Notes: generated from the sequence alone by a model not told the origin. Positions 25,549 through 35,976 are shown, counted from the first letter of the stretch. The stretch: 64,000 nt of DNA from DTU013 sp964512095 (GCA_964512095.1 CAZEIH010000015.1:8864-72863); one strand, 5' to 3'. Translations and numbers: made by a program.

Positions 25549-26262
25549 ATGATTTTGTGTTTCGGAGATAGTATAACAGATGGCAGACCTGGAGCAACCT
25601 ATCTTAATTATGTCAAAATGCGAAAACAGTACAGGAACTCTGGCCTTGGCGGTGATACCTTGATTGGTATGTCAAAAAGGCTTTTACAAGCTATTGAAGA
25701 TTCTAAGTACAGCGCTTGTAGGACAATAATTATTGGCATCGGCACTAACGATGTATTGCATCCCTATCTTAAGAATTATTCCAGTTTATGGACAAGGATA
25801 GTTAAACGGCTTTTCCTACGAGGAAGTGTGCCATGCCTGGATGAAGCTGAATTCAAAGAGCGTTATGAAAGCCTTCTGCAGGTGCTGAAACAGGCCGGCA
25901 AGGAGGTCATAATATTCGGAATACCGCTGATGGAAACAGATATATACGAGCTAAATCAGAAGGCTGTTGCGTATAACGAGGTTATCATGGGGCTTTGCGA
26001 TCAATTTTCATTTACATATATAGATATCATGGGTTTACAGGGAGAGATTAAAAGAAGGCAGCGTAATACTGGCTCGTGTTTTTTTTCGAAAAATGTGCTG
26101 GAGCCTGTGATTCTGGCGATTTTAACAACATACCTGCCATTCACTGATGATATAAGTAAAAGGAGAGGCCTTGCTGTCACTGTCGATGGCATTCACATGA
26201 ACACTGTATCGGCAAAGGGGTTGGCCGGACTCATTGATAATGCGGTGAGGAGCAGGTCGTAA
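25549..26262 (+). CDS. SGNH/GDSL-type hydrolase
   Basis: A 237-residue esterase/lipase-like protein. Block I contains the Ser nucleophile (CFGDSITDGRPG, about residues 4-15), block II GLGGDT, block III IIIGIGTNDVL (about 62-72), and block V DGIHMNTVSAKGLA near the C-terminus with the catalytic Asp/His. It has no signal peptide, so it is probably cytoplasmic. Substrate unknown. A second, unrelated SGNH protein is encoded at 43660-44346. Confidence 0.85.
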   Translation: MILCFGDSITDGRPGATYLNYVKMRKQYRNSGLGGDTLIGMSKRLLQAIEDSKYSACRTIIIGIGTNDVLHPYLKNYSSLWTRIVKRLFLRGSVPCLDEAEFKERYESLLQVLKQAGKEVIIFGIPLMETDIYELNQKAVAYNEVIMGLCDQFSFTYIDIMGLQGEIKRRQRNTGSCFFSKNVLEPVILAILTTYLPFTDDISKRRGLAVTVDGIHMNTVSAKGLAGLIDNAVRSRS

Positions 26263-26380
26263 AGTAATTCTACTGATGCTTCCCGAATAGAAATGTCTGT
26301 GTATGGTGCAGTTGTGCTGATAACCACATTGTGGTAAAATAGAACACAAGTTCGATAATGATTATATGGGAGATGAATGA

Positions 26381-26818
26381 ATGAAGACTGTTATTGAATT
26401 TTTGTTAAGGGCAAAAAAAGCGACCTATGCTGGGAAAGGACCAGAATCGGCACCTTCCAGGCCTGCTTCACACGACCTGCAGTATACTGAGGGGGATTTG
26501 CTTTATATTGATACTTATGTGGGCGGAGAAAAATTTGCAGGAGAAGAGGCCATTTGGAAAGACGGACAGCCCTTCTGGGTGATGAACTACTGCGGAAGGG
26601 TCATTGGCGAAGGATTTTCCGGAGATTTCCTGAAGGAAGCACTGGCCAAGGTGCCTTTTGACAAACCTTATAGGGGACCGGCGGAATACCGTAACGGTGA
26701 GTATTTGTATAAATGCAGTGTTCAGGGTGATTTTAATTGGTACCATGGCTTCGAAGAGATATATAATGGCAGTAAGAAAATATATGAATGCATGTTTCAT
26801 GGCGGTGACGTGAAATAA
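26381..26818 (+). CDS. DUF5680 domain protein
   Basis: A 145-residue single-domain protein matching the pattern of DUF5680 (KKATYAGKG at the start, then YTEGDLLYIDTYVGGEKFAGEEA, and YRGPAEYRNGEYLYKC). The domain is often fused to HTH regulators but occurs alone here. It is probably a small-molecule-binding or stress-related domain; the function is unknown. ATG follows a GGGAG site by about 8 bases. Confidence 0.75.
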   Translation: MKTVIEFLLRAKKATYAGKGPESAPSRPASHDLQYTEGDLLYIDTYVGGEKFAGEEAIWKDGQPFWVMNYCGRVIGEGFSGDFLKEALAKVPFDKPYRGPAEYRNGEYLYKCSVQGDFNWYHGFEEIYNGSKKIYECMFHGGDVK

Positions 26819-26889
26819 TTTGACATAGGCTCAGCAGTTGTAAAAGTCTGTATTTTGTAATCTTGTGATTCATAAAGGAGGGTGTACAA

Positions 26890-27378
26890 ATGGCAAGAGG
26901 TATTATGGATGCGGCTAGGACACATTTCGATCTATCCTATAGAATGCTACAGGAATTGATTGATAAATGCCCTGATGAGCTGTGGGATAAAAAGCGTGGA
27001 GGTTATGTGTTCTGGCAGCAGATTCTGCATGCGCTGACCGGTGTGAATTACTGGATGAGGCAGAGTAATGAACAGTTCGTTGAGCCCTTTGAAGGGAAGG
27101 TATTATATCCTGAGCTGGAGAGTGATCCTGTAGATAGTCTGTCTAGGGAAGAGCTGAAAGGATATGCTAATGAGATCGCCGTTATGAGTGAGGCATTCTT
27201 TGAAGGAAAGGATGATGCTTGGTTTGGGTCAGCATCTGTTGTATATGATAAGATAAACAATATGGACATTGTATTTATGCTTCTTAGGCATATCCAATAC
27301 CACACAGGGCACTGTGATAGCATACTGCGAGAAAGCGGCTTTGAAGCTGTTGAGTGGCTTGACTACTTCGGCGAATGA
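26890..27378 (+). CDS. DinB family protein
   Basis: A 162-residue DinB-fold protein (RTHFDLSYRMLQELIDKCPDELWDKKRGGYVFWQQILHALTGVNYW type start). Metal-ligand candidates are HALTGVNYW (about residue 50) and the C-terminal RHIQYHTGHCDSILRE with HxxxHxxH spacing. It differs in sequence from the DinB-type protein at 23351. The start follows AAAGGAGGGTG, a strong site. Confidence 0.85.
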   Translation: MARGIMDAARTHFDLSYRMLQELIDKCPDELWDKKRGGYVFWQQILHALTGVNYWMRQSNEQFVEPFEGKVLYPELESDPVDSLSREELKGYANEIAVMSEAFFEGKDDAWFGSASVVYDKINNMDIVFMLLRHIQYHTGHCDSILRESGFEAVEWLDYFGE

Positions 27379-27513
27379 GTTTGGACGGAAGAAATAAGAT
27401 GGCGAGGACGAAAATTTTCCTAGTGAACATATGCTTATAACAGGCTTTATGTATGGCAAAATTAAACCGTATTTTGTCGAAGACGTGAAAATTTATTCCA
27501 GGTGGAGGCATAT

Positions 27514-30500
27514 ATGGGGCTTAGGATAGTTTATGGCAGGGCTGGTAGTGGAAAGACAAGCTACTGCTTTAACGAGATCAAAAACATCATAAATGGTGGT
27601 AGAGTTGACAGAGCTAACAGTGGCGTCAATAATGCTACTGGCAACAAAGTAGATAATTCTATTGCCTGTAATGCACATACTGCTGGGCAGAAGCCTATAC
27701 TGCTGATTGTGCCGGAGCAGTTTTCACTTCAGGCGGAAAAAAACCTGGCGAGATTGTCGGGGGCGATGGGTATATGTAGAGCTGAGGTGCTGAGCTTTAG
27801 AAGACTGGCATTCAGGGTTTTTAGCGAGGTCGGGGGAATAACCCGCCGCCATCTGGATTCTTCAGGGAAGAGTATGCTGCTTTTTCGAATATTGGACAAG
27901 CTCGGTGGTGAACTGAAGGTCTTCTCACGAGCAGCTCTTAGAAAGGGCTTCACTGAGACCTTATCTGATGCCATAACTGAATTCAAACGATATGATATCA
28001 CACCAGAGGAACTGGCTGTGACAACAGACCAGCTGCAGGACGGCTTGCCGCTCAAGGATAAGCTTCGAGACCTGTCTTTGGTATACTCTGAGTTTGAGAA
28101 TATGTTACACAAAAACTACCTTGATGCCGATGATGATTTAATGGAGCTTTATAAAAAGCTCGATGAGTCGAATCAATATGATGGCGCAGAGATATGGATT
28201 GACGAATTTTCAGGCTTTACACCCCAAGAATACAAAGTCATAATAAAGCTCCTTAAAAAGGCGGCCCGTGTCACAGTCTGCCTATGCACAGATTGCCTGT
28301 CAAATGATCCCGGGGATAATGCTCCTATGGTTTTTGGACCTGTCAGAAACACAGCTGTTAAGCTATTGAGGTTGGCTGTAGAAGAGGGAATAAGCATTGA
28401 GAAGCCTGTAAAGCTCAGCAGCATGGAGGGCTTGGAGTGGATGAAGGATTCGGGGATTGTGCGAGGAACGGAGTGTAAGGAGATAACAGGCTCGGTTAGT
28501 AGCGGGAAAGCAGATGCGGAGAGTAGCGGGAAAGCGGATGCAGAGAGTAGCGAGAAAGCAGATGCAGAGAGTAGCGGGAAAGCAGATCCAGAGAGTAGCG
28601 AGAGGTCAGGCACGAAGGGTGTAAATGGCCTTAGAGGTTTTGGTAAAAGGTCGATTAGATTCAAGGATTCGGAGGCATTAGGACATCTGGAACAAAACTT
28701 CTATAAATACCCCTATGAGAAATACACTAAGTTGTCAAATGATATTTGTATAATGACCTCTGCCAATCCATACTCGGAGGTAGAGGATACGGCAAGAGAT
28801 ATAATCAGGCTATGTAGAGAATGTGGTTACAGATACAGAGATATTGCTGTTACTATGAGAAACCCTGATAGCTACAGCGGCATTGTTAAAAGTGTTTTCA
28901 AACGCTTTGGCATACCCTTCTTTCTTGATGGTAAGCGTGACATAGATGGACACCCCCTTATTGTGTTAACTTTATCTGCCCTTGAAATTTTCTCAAGCAG
29001 TTGGTCCTATGAGGCAGTGTTCAGATATGCTAAAACCGGGCTTTTATCCGTCGACAGGAGTGAGCTGGACATACTGGAGAATTATGTTCTTGCAAATGGT
29101 ATCAGGGGCAATGTATGGATGAGGGATAGTAACTGGGATTACCCTGTTGATAATCGTGATTGGCACAAGGAGCCTTCTGAGCAACAGACCGAATTGGTGG
29201 CCAGGATTAATGCTGTCAGGGGAGAGCTTGTAGAACCTTTGGTAGCCTTTAGGCAAAAAACAAAGGGGGGCACTTCTGCAGTAGAGTTTTGTACAGCTTT
29301 ATATGATTTGTTATGCGATACAGGAGTAGCTGAAAGAGTAGAGGAGCTTTCCAATAGATTTGCCGATGAAGGACTTCTGGATAAGGCAAATGAGTACCGC
29401 CAGGTATGGAATATTGTAATGGGCGTTTTCTCACAGATTGTTGAAGTGCTTGGCGAAGAGAGATTAGGTACTGAGCGCTTTTTAGAGATATTATCGGCGG
29501 GATTTGCCGGACATAAGATGAGTCTCATTCCGCCGGCCTTGGATCAGGTACTTGTTGGTAGTATTGAAAGATCTAGAAGTCATGACATAAAAGCTCTTTA
29601 TATTCTGGGTGTCAATGAAGGTGTGCTTCCCGGCGGCAAAGGTGACGAGGGAATCCTTTCTGACATGGATAGAGACAGCCTTGATCAACTAGGGCTGGAG
29701 CTGGCAGGCAATACAAAAAGCCGTAGCCTTGAGGAAAGATTCATGGTCTACATGGCACTGGCGACACCCTCGAGGTATCTTTGGATGAGTTATCCTGCAG
29801 CAGACAGGGACGGAAAGGCACTAAGGCCTTCACGAGTGATATCTGAGGTGAAAAGGATAGTTCCTACGGTTAGTGAACAAAGCACAGTAATTGGATCTGG
29901 ATCCGGATTATCCCGGCCTTCGGCGCCAGAACCGGTATTCGATGAAATGGTCTCACAGCTACGCAGACAATTTGATGGAGAGCGCATACATGAGGGCTGG
30001 AGAGAGATATATAAATGGTTCAAAGGCAGAGCGGAATGGAAGGGGAAATGTGAAACAATTATAGAGGGATTGAACTATACAAATCAAGCCCAGGATTTAA
30101 CTGGGGACAGGGCGGAAAAGCTCTATGGTAAGCCTATCTTTACAAGCATATCGCGAATGGAAGCATATGCATCTTGCCCATTTTCTTTTTATGTAAAATA
30201 TGGGCTAAAAGCCAGAGAACGCCGTGTATTCAGCTTTGATCCTGTTGATGCTGGAACATTTATGCATAATATTATTGATGAATTCTCAAGGTCGCTGGTT
30301 AAGAAAAATATGAGCTGGCGGGAGTTGGACAGACAGTGGTGTTCAAAAGAGGTAGCCAGACTAGTAGAACGTCATATGCTTTCACAAGGAAGAAGTATAC
30401 TTGGAAGCAGCAAGAGGTATATTTACCTTTCAGAAAGACTTAAAAACACTGTTGTTAAAGCTCTTATGCTCATTAGTAGGCATATTTCAGCCAGCAGTTT

Positions 30501-31494
30501 TGAACCTGCGGGGTACGAGGTGGAATTCGGCGAAAATGGTAGATATCCTCCCATTACTTTAGAATTGCCATCGGGTAAGTTTGTTAAAATGACAGGTAGG
30601 ATTGACAGAATCGACTCTCTAAAAAATGAGGATGGCACGTATTTGAGGATAATTGATTACAAGTCGGGAAACCGGGCCTTAAAGCTTGGTGACGTTTATT
30701 ATGGTTTACAACTACAGCTAGTGACATATCTGGATGCTGTACTTGGTATGGGGGAGGAAGAGGACAAATCTGAAGTTGTCTCTTGTGTTAGAGAAAATGG
30801 TGAACAATACGAGATAGGCACAACTGATAAAACAGGTTCGAATGGGCCGGATGCCTCGGATAGCCTGGATAACTTGGATTGTTCAGATAGCTCGGATGGG
30901 CCGGATGCCTCGGATAGCCTGAGCAACCCGGACAATCCGGACAACCCAGATGCTTCGGGTAAATTGTATCCTTCTTACGGCAATGTTTTGCCCGGTGGGG
31001 TATTGTATTTCAGGCTGAATGACCCGCTTATTAGGTGCAATAGGAACAGCACAGATGAGGAAATTGAAAGGGCAATTATGAAGGAATTAAGGATGAAAGG
31101 GCTTGTCCTAGCGGATGTAAAGCTGATTCGGGAAATGGACAAGGAAATTTCCGGCGATTCATTGATAATACCTGCCAGAATAAATAAGGATGGCTCCCTT
31201 GGCAGATCCTCAGCAGCGACAATGGAACAGTTTAAGGTGTTAAGGGGCCATGTCAGAAAGCTTCTGACATCTATTGGGAGTGGAATATTGGATGGGAATG
31301 TTAAGCTCAATCCTTACAAGAAAAAAGCGAACACAGCTTGTACTTATTGTGAATATCGCCCGGTTTGCCAATTTGATACAACTATGAAGGATAATCGTTA
31401 TCGTATACTTGCAGAAATGGATGATTCAGAATTGTGGGCGATGATGGGCACTAGTGAAAGCAAAAGAAACGGCGATGAGAGTGGAGCCTCTTAG
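27514..31494 (+). CDS. addB: AddB, helicase-nuclease subunit of AddAB
   Basis: A 1326-residue subunit of the AddAB enzyme, which unwinds and resects double-strand ends for RecA-dependent repair. It has an N-terminal Walker A (VYGRAGSGKTSY, about residues 5-16), a C-terminal RecB-like nuclease (GRIDRID, then IIDYKSGN, about 1028-1052), and cysteines of the AddB [4Fe-4S] cluster (ASCPFSFYVKYG about 888; CTYCEYRPVCQF about 1275). The start is ATG 27514, 5 bases after GGAGG; GTG 27502 overlaps that site. Two low-complexity inserts are odd: about 4.5 copies of a 24-base unit (SSGKADAE-like, 28498-28605) and an Asp/Ser/Asn/Pro-rich stretch (30838-30960). It is longer than typical AddB (about 1150). 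Confidence 0.95.
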   Translation: MGLRIVYGRAGSGKTSYCFNEIKNIINGGRVDRANSGVNNATGNKVDNSIACNAHTAGQKPILLIVPEQFSLQAEKNLARLSGAMGICRAEVLSFRRLAFRVFSEVGGITRRHLDSSGKSMLLFRILDKLGGELKVFSRAALRKGFTETLSDAITEFKRYDITPEELAVTTDQLQDGLPLKDKLRDLSLVYSEFENMLHKNYLDADDDLMELYKKLDESNQYDGAEIWIDEFSGFTPQEYKVIIKLLKKAARVTVCLCTDCLSNDPGDNAPMVFGPVRNTAVKLLRLAVEEGISIEKPVKLSSMEGLEWMKDSGIVRGTECKEITGSVSSGKADAESSGKADAESSEKADAESSGKADPESSERSGTKGVNGLRGFGKRSIRFKDSEALGHLEQNFYKYPYEKYTKLSNDICIMTSANPYSEVEDTARDIIRLCRECGYRYRDIAVTMRNPDSYSGIVKSVFKRFGIPFFLDGKRDIDGHPLIVLTLSALEIFSSSWSYEAVFRYAKTGLLSVDRSELDILENYVLANGIRGNVWMRDSNWDYPVDNRDWHKEPSEQQTELVARINAVRGELVEPLVAFRQKTKGGTSAVEFCTALYDLLCDTGVAERVEELSNRFADEGLLDKANEYRQVWNIVMGVFSQIVEVLGEERLGTERFLEILSAGFAGHKMSLIPPALDQVLVGSIERSRSHDIKALYILGVNEGVLPGGKGDEGILSDMDRDSLDQLGLELAGNTKSRSLEERFMVYMALATPSRYLWMSYPAADRDGKALRPSRVISEVKRIVPTVSEQSTVIGSGSGLSRPSAPEPVFDEMVSQLRRQFDGERIHEGWREIYKWFKGRAEWKGKCETIIEGLNYTNQAQDLTGDRAEKLYGKPIFTSISRMEAYASCPFSFYVKYGLKARERRVFSFDPVDAGTFMHNIIDEFSRSLVKKNMSWRELDRQWCSKEVARLVERHMLSQGRSILGSSKRYIYLSERLKNTVVKALMLISRHISASSFEPAGYEVEFGENGRYPPITLELPSGKFVKMTGRIDRIDSLKNEDGTYLRIIDYKSGNRALKLGDVYYGLQLQLVTYLDAVLGMGEEEDKSEVVSCVRENGEQYEIGTTDKTGSNGPDASDSLDNLDCSDSSDGPDASDSLSNPDNPDNPDASGKLYPSYGNVLPGGVLYFRLNDPLIRCNRNSTDEEIERAIMKELRMKGLVLADVKLIREMDKEISGDSLIIPARINKDGSLGRSSAATMEQFKVLRGHVRKLLTSIGSGILDGNVKLNPYKKKANTACTYCEYRPVCQFDTTMKDNRYRILAEMDDSELWAMMGTSESKRNGDESGAS
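28498..28605. repeat. 24-nt in-frame repeat inside addB
   Basis: Four and a half copies of AGTAGCGGGAAAGCAGATGC + GGAG (24 bases, encoding SSGKADAE with minor variants). The unit is a multiple of three, so copy changes keep frame. Confidence 0.9.
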
Positions 31495-31509
31495 ATAGCC
31501 AGAAAAGTT

Positions 31510-31611
31510 AGACAATTTACTTCGCTCAAGGAGTTAGATGGAGACTGAACTCCATATGGCCAAGGAAGTTAACCGACCTATAGAGGTCAGCGTCATCTGA
31601 AGACATAGATA
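31510..31611 (-). repeat. Dispersed hairpin element, copy 6
   Basis: A reverse-orientation copy lacking about 20 bases between the two hairpins. It lies in the 150-base gap between addB and addA, genes that are usually adjacent or overlapping. Stem 2 (GTTAGATGGAG against CTCCATATGGC) is preserved through G-U pairs except one mismatch. Confidence 0.85.
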
Positions 31612-31643
31612 GATATGGGAACCTGTGAAGGGGAATAGTGGAA

Positions 31644-34600
31644 ATGGCAAACAAATGGACAGATGAGCAGCTAAATGCGATAACTGAAAGGGGCTGCAAC
31701 CTACTTGTTGCAGCAGCTGCAGGTGCGGGAAAGACAGCTGTTCTCGTGGAGAGGATTATTAGAAAAATAACTGACAGTGAAAGTTCTGTGGATGTTGACA
31801 GACTTCTTGTTGTTACATTTACTAACGCTGCTGCAACAGAGATGCGTGAAAGGATTGGCAACGCTCTGGCAGATGCCCTTGAAGCCGAGCCCTCCTCTGC
31901 AAATCTGCAAAAGCAGATGGCGTTACTGGATCGAGCTAGTATAATGACGCTTCATTCCTTCTGCCTTGAAGTAGTGAGAAGTAACTTTCATTCACTGGAT
32001 TTGGACCCCCTATTTCGTATTGCAGACGAAACAGAGGCTACTCTTATGAGGCTTGATGCTTTGGAGCAGCTGTTTGAGGAAAAGTATGAGAATGAGGAAA
32101 AGGATGGTGCGTTTTTCCAATTGGTGGACAGCTATGGCGGTGGACGGGACGACAGCTCGCTTCGCAATATAGTTATGGCACTGCACCGCTTCATCAGCAG
32201 TCACCCATGGCCCGAGGATTGGCTTGCAAAACAGGTAGAAGATTATGGCACGGGTGTTTCTGCCTGCTTGAGCAGCAACCCATGGGTGTGTGTGCTGCTC
32301 AAAAGCGCAACTGCCGACCTGCAAGGCCTTATTGCTCTGCTAGATAGAGCAGTGGCGCTAGCAAGCCATGGGGAGGGACTAGAGCCCTATTGTGGTGTCC
32401 TTGATGAGGATATGATGAAGATCAAAAACCTACTATCATTATGTCAGGAGGTTTTATCAAGGGCCGAGGAGTCAATGAATGAGCCAGGAACCCAATCAGA
32501 GGATACACAAAAGACATCACTGAGTTTCAACGATGCTTGGGACAAGCTAAGTGATGCCTTTTCATCCTTTAAGCCCTCAAGACTGCCAAGATGCGGCAAA
32601 GACGTTGATATAGCTGTACAGGATGAGGTTAAGGCTGCCAGAAACGCGATGAAGGAGCATATAAAGAAGCTTTATTCCAATGGTTTTGATTCCTCATCAG
32701 CCAACATAGCAGAAGATCTAAGTAAGCTTTATCCGCTGCTAAAATGTCTATCCGAGATGGTTTTGAGATATGATTCCATTTACCATCAAAAGAAGAGGGA
32801 TAAAGGACTTCTGGATTTTAACGATTTGGAGCATTATTGCCTGAAGGTGCTACTGAAGGACAAACGGCCGACAAGTGCAGCAAAAGAGATTAGAGAACGC
32901 TATGAAGAAATTTTGGTAGATGAATACCAGGACAGCAATCTTATACAGGAATTAATCCTTGAGACAGTTTCGGGTAACCAGGATGACATATATAACATTT
33001 TTATGGTGGGGGATGTGAAACAGAGTATATACAGATTCCGTCAGGCCAGACCGGAGCTGTTTATGGACAAATATAACTCTTACCACCGTGAGCATGGATT
33101 TGACAATAGAGTAATAAAACTATATAAGAATTTTAGAAGTAGGCCTGAGGTTATCAATGCTGTTAATTTTATATTTAAGCAGATAATGTCCTTTGATGTA
33201 GGAGAGCTTGATTATACTGAAAGCGAGTATTTGAATCCGGGAGCAATATTTCCTGAACCTCAGGAGAATTGTAGTGTTGGAGGAGCTATTGAACTACACG
33301 TTCTGGATCTGACAGCCAAAGAGTGTGAAATTAATCTACCCTCCTTTACTGATACACAATCTACCCTAAATGATTCAGGTGGGATTGGGGAATTTGGTCC
33401 CATAGTAGCTGGGTTGGGCTTGGAGACTGGAGAAGATAGTACCGCAGCCAGAGGTGCCGGTGCAATAACAGCTGATGGGAATACCGCAGCCAGAGGCACC
33501 GGTGCAATAACAGCCACTGGGGATGATGATGCAGACAGCTTAGATGAAGAGTATCTTGACAATATACAATACGAAGCCCGGTTGGTGGGCAAGAGGATAA
33601 AAGAGCTTATTACATACAAGCAGGACGGCTTCAATGTATATGATAAAAAGCTAGGTAAATACAGACCAGCAGAATATAGAGATATAGTTATACTTATGAG
33701 AACTACCAAAAATTGGGCAGATGTTTTTTCAGACGAACTGGCCCTAATGGGAATTCCATCCTATGCGGATGCGGGGCTTGGCTACTTCAGGACGGTTGAA
33801 GTGGAAACGACGCTTTCCCTCCTTCAAATAATAGACAATCCCTTGCAGGATATACCGATGCTTGCAGTTCTTCGTTCGCCAATAGGAGGCTTTAGTACAG
33901 ACGAGCTTGCTGATATCAGGCTAACAGACCGTTCAGTTTCTATTTATGAGGCCATGATGAAGCTGATTAACCTGAGCGAAGCTGAACTAAGGGAGAACCA
34001 ATATGCTGAAGCCTTCGTGAAGAAGACGAGAAAGTTTGTTGCAGACCTTCAGAATTGGAGAGACATAGCCCAATACACATCGACAGATGAGCTTGTTTGG
34101 CAGTTGCTCATAGAGACCGGCTATTATAGCTATGCCGGAATACTACCCGGTGGAGTCGAACGCCAGGCAAACCTCCGCATACTTTTTGAAAGGGCGAGGC
34201 AGTACGAGGAAACGAGTTACAGGGGACTATTCAATTTTATCAACTTCATAAACAGGCTCAGAAGCGGTGGCGGCGATATGGGCAGTGCGAAAATTCTTGG
34301 AGAGAATGATAATGTTGTTAGAATTATGAGTATACATAAGAGCAAGGGTCTTGAATTTCCCGTTGTAATAGTAGCGGGCTGTGGTAAGAAATTTAACATA
34401 CAGGATCTGAACGCTTCTATACTCCTGCATCAAGATTTGGGCTTGGGGCCAGATATAGTTGATTTAAAAAAACGCACAATAACACCATCTCTCCCTAAAA
34501 TGGCAATTAGGCAAAAGCTTAGACTTGAGACGCTTTCTGAGGAAATGCGAATACTCTATGTTGCTTTTACAAGGGCCAGGGAAAAGCTGATTATCACAGG

Positions 34601-35711
34601 CTGTGTAAGAAATATTGAGAGGCAATGTACTATGTGGTGCTCAAATGCATCAGAGACGGGGGATAAGCTGCCGACCTATAACATGATGCAGGCTTCGAGT
34701 TATCTAGACTGGATTGGTGCTGCAGTTGCAAGGCATAGCTCTGCTAATGTCATTAGGCATGTAGCTGGCGTTGGCAATAGTATTATAGAGGATGAAAAAA
34801 CGAAACTGGAAGTAAGGCTTTGGGGTACAGGAGTGTCTTCTGTTAACACTGACATCCCGGAAGCTGAATTTAGTATCCGAGATTGGTTGGACGCTGATAG
34901 GACAGATGAGTTGGAGGAACAGAAGCAGGAGGTTGGAACCTTCCTGAAAGCTCTTGAATGGGAGTACCCATATGAATTTCTTTCATCTATACCGGCTAAG
35001 GTGTCGGTGACTGAACTAAAACGCAAATTTATGCAGGAGGAGCTTAATGAATCAGCTACTCCCTTCATACAGCCAATGATTGAAAGACCTTTGTTTATGG
35101 AGCCTGAAAGGGGCTTGAGTGCTGCTCATAAGGGTACTGTCATGCATTTTGTCATGCAACACTTGGATCTAGGAAAGCTAAGTGAGATTAGCAGTGATAT
35201 GGATATGCTACAGGAGATTCGTTCACAGCTAATCTCCATGAAGGACAAGGAGCTGCTGACACAGGCTGAGGCGGAATCGGTTAGGCTTAAAGCAATTGCT
35301 ACATTTTTCACTACTTCAGTCGGAAAGCTTATGCTAACCATGCACGAGTCTATACACAGGGAGACTGCCTTCAACATTGAAATCAAAAGTAGTGAGGTAT
35401 ATGGCGGTATGGCAAATAAAGATGCGTCAAAGGAAAGTTTGCCAAATGAAGACTTGTCAAAGGAAGACATGTTTGACAAGGAAACTATGCTACTCCAAGG
35501 CGTTATTGACTGTTGGTTCGAGACTAATGAAGGCCTTTTGCTACTGGATTACAAAACTGACTTTGTACCGCCCGAGGGCTCTGAGTTTATAAGGCAGAGG
35601 TACAAGGTCCAGATTGACTATTATACCAAAGCATTGGAAAGGATAACGGGTAAAAGAGTAAATGAACGATATTTATATCTATTTTATAACGGAGAATTGT
35701 TGAAATGCTAA
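31644..35711 (+). CDS. addA: AddA, ATP-dependent helicase-nuclease subunit of AddAB
   Basis: A 1355-residue UvrD/Rep-type helicase with a RecB-family nuclease. Motifs in order: Q motif WTDEQLNAI, Walker A AAAAGAGKT (about residues 23-32), LLVVTFTNAAATEM, Walker B VDEYQDSN (about 427-434), MVGDVKQSIYRFRQARP, MSIHKSKGLEFP, ILYVAFTRAREKL, and nuclease GVIDCWFE...LLLDYKTDF (about 1285-1305). It works with AddB in double-strand-end resection. The start is ATG 31644 (GTG 31638 also possible). The protein is longer than usual (about 1230) because of inserts: two 42-base repeats (33441-33524) and an acidic K/E/D/S stretch near residues 1255-1280. Confidence 0.96.
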   Translation: MANKWTDEQLNAITERGCNLLVAAAAGAGKTAVLVERIIRKITDSESSVDVDRLLVVTFTNAAATEMRERIGNALADALEAEPSSANLQKQMALLDRASIMTLHSFCLEVVRSNFHSLDLDPLFRIADETEATLMRLDALEQLFEEKYENEEKDGAFFQLVDSYGGGRDDSSLRNIVMALHRFISSHPWPEDWLAKQVEDYGTGVSACLSSNPWVCVLLKSATADLQGLIALLDRAVALASHGEGLEPYCGVLDEDMMKIKNLLSLCQEVLSRAEESMNEPGTQSEDTQKTSLSFNDAWDKLSDAFSSFKPSRLPRCGKDVDIAVQDEVKAARNAMKEHIKKLYSNGFDSSSANIAEDLSKLYPLLKCLSEMVLRYDSIYHQKKRDKGLLDFNDLEHYCLKVLLKDKRPTSAAKEIRERYEEILVDEYQDSNLIQELILETVSGNQDDIYNIFMVGDVKQSIYRFRQARPELFMDKYNSYHREHGFDNRVIKLYKNFRSRPEVINAVNFIFKQIMSFDVGELDYTESEYLNPGAIFPEPQENCSVGGAIELHVLDLTAKECEINLPSFTDTQSTLNDSGGIGEFGPIVAGLGLETGEDSTAARGAGAITADGNTAARGTGAITATGDDDADSLDEEYLDNIQYEARLVGKRIKELITYKQDGFNVYDKKLGKYRPAEYRDIVILMRTTKNWADVFSDELALMGIPSYADAGLGYFRTVEVETTLSLLQIIDNPLQDIPMLAVLRSPIGGFSTDELADIRLTDRSVSIYEAMMKLINLSEAELRENQYAEAFVKKTRKFVADLQNWRDIAQYTSTDELVWQLLIETGYYSYAGILPGGVERQANLRILFERARQYEETSYRGLFNFINFINRLRSGGGDMGSAKILGENDNVVRIMSIHKSKGLEFPVVIVAGCGKKFNIQDLNASILLHQDLGLGPDIVDLKKRTITPSLPKMAIRQKLRLETLSEEMRILYVAFTRAREKLIITGCVRNIERQCTMWCSNASETGDKLPTYNMMQASSYLDWIGAAVARHSSANVIRHVAGVGNSIIEDEKTKLEVRLWGTGVSSVNTDIPEAEFSIRDWLDADRTDELEEQKQEVGTFLKALEWEYPYEFLSSIPAKVSVTELKRKFMQEELNESATPFIQPMIERPLFMEPERGLSAAHKGTVMHFVMQHLDLGKLSEISSDMDMLQEIRSQLISMKDKELLTQAEAESVRLKAIATFFTTSVGKLMLTMHESIHRETAFNIEIKSSEVYGGMANKDASKESLPNEDLSKEDMFDKETMLLQGVIDCWFETNEGLLLLDYKTDFVPPEGSEFIRQRYKVQIDYYTKALERITGKRVNERYLYLFYNGELLKC
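33441..33524. repeat. 42-nt in-frame duplication inside addA
   Basis: Two adjacent copies of a 42-base unit beginning ACCGCAGCCAGAGGTGCC, each encoding TAARG(A/T)GAITA-type residues. It sits in an insert between helicase motifs that is not part of the conserved fold. Confidence 0.88.
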
Positions 35712-35919
35712 GCTGAGGCTTGAAATAGTAGTCTGTAATATGCAAATGATCATATTATCAATAACGAAAAACTGTTACACCGGTCATATAACAGAATCAA
35801 TCAAATAATAAGAGGGTTACCCAAAGGGGGGCTTTCTTTTTTTGTGCTATGATTCAAAGTCGTGGTAATAACCCATCTAGTAAATTTCTGAAAAATAGTA
35901 TAAATAATTAATTTAACAA

Positions 35920-35948
35920 TTGACATATAAAATATTTTCCTTTACAAT
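35920..35948 (+). promoter_or_regulatory. Promoter of the ABC exporter operon
   Basis: TTGACA (35920-35925), 17 bases, TACAAT (35943-35948): one mismatch from the sigma-A consensus. The palindrome at 35959-35976 covers the expected transcription start. Confidence 0.8.
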
Positions 35949-35958
35949 GAACGTGTGA

Positions 35959-35976
35959 TTAAAACAAATGTTTAAT
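35959..35976. promoter_or_regulatory. Operator for the TetR-type regulator at the ABC promoter
   Basis: TTAAAACAAATGTTTAAT matches 15 of 18 bases of the perfect palindrome TTTAAACATATGTTTAAA at the tetR gene (41584-41601). It sits just downstream of the -10 box, where a bound repressor would block initiation. Confidence 0.68.

Noticed and set aside
27514..35711. addB and addA as pseudogenes because of the odd inserts
   Set aside because: Both frames are continuous, all helicase, nuclease and Cys motifs are present, and the inserts are multiples of three.
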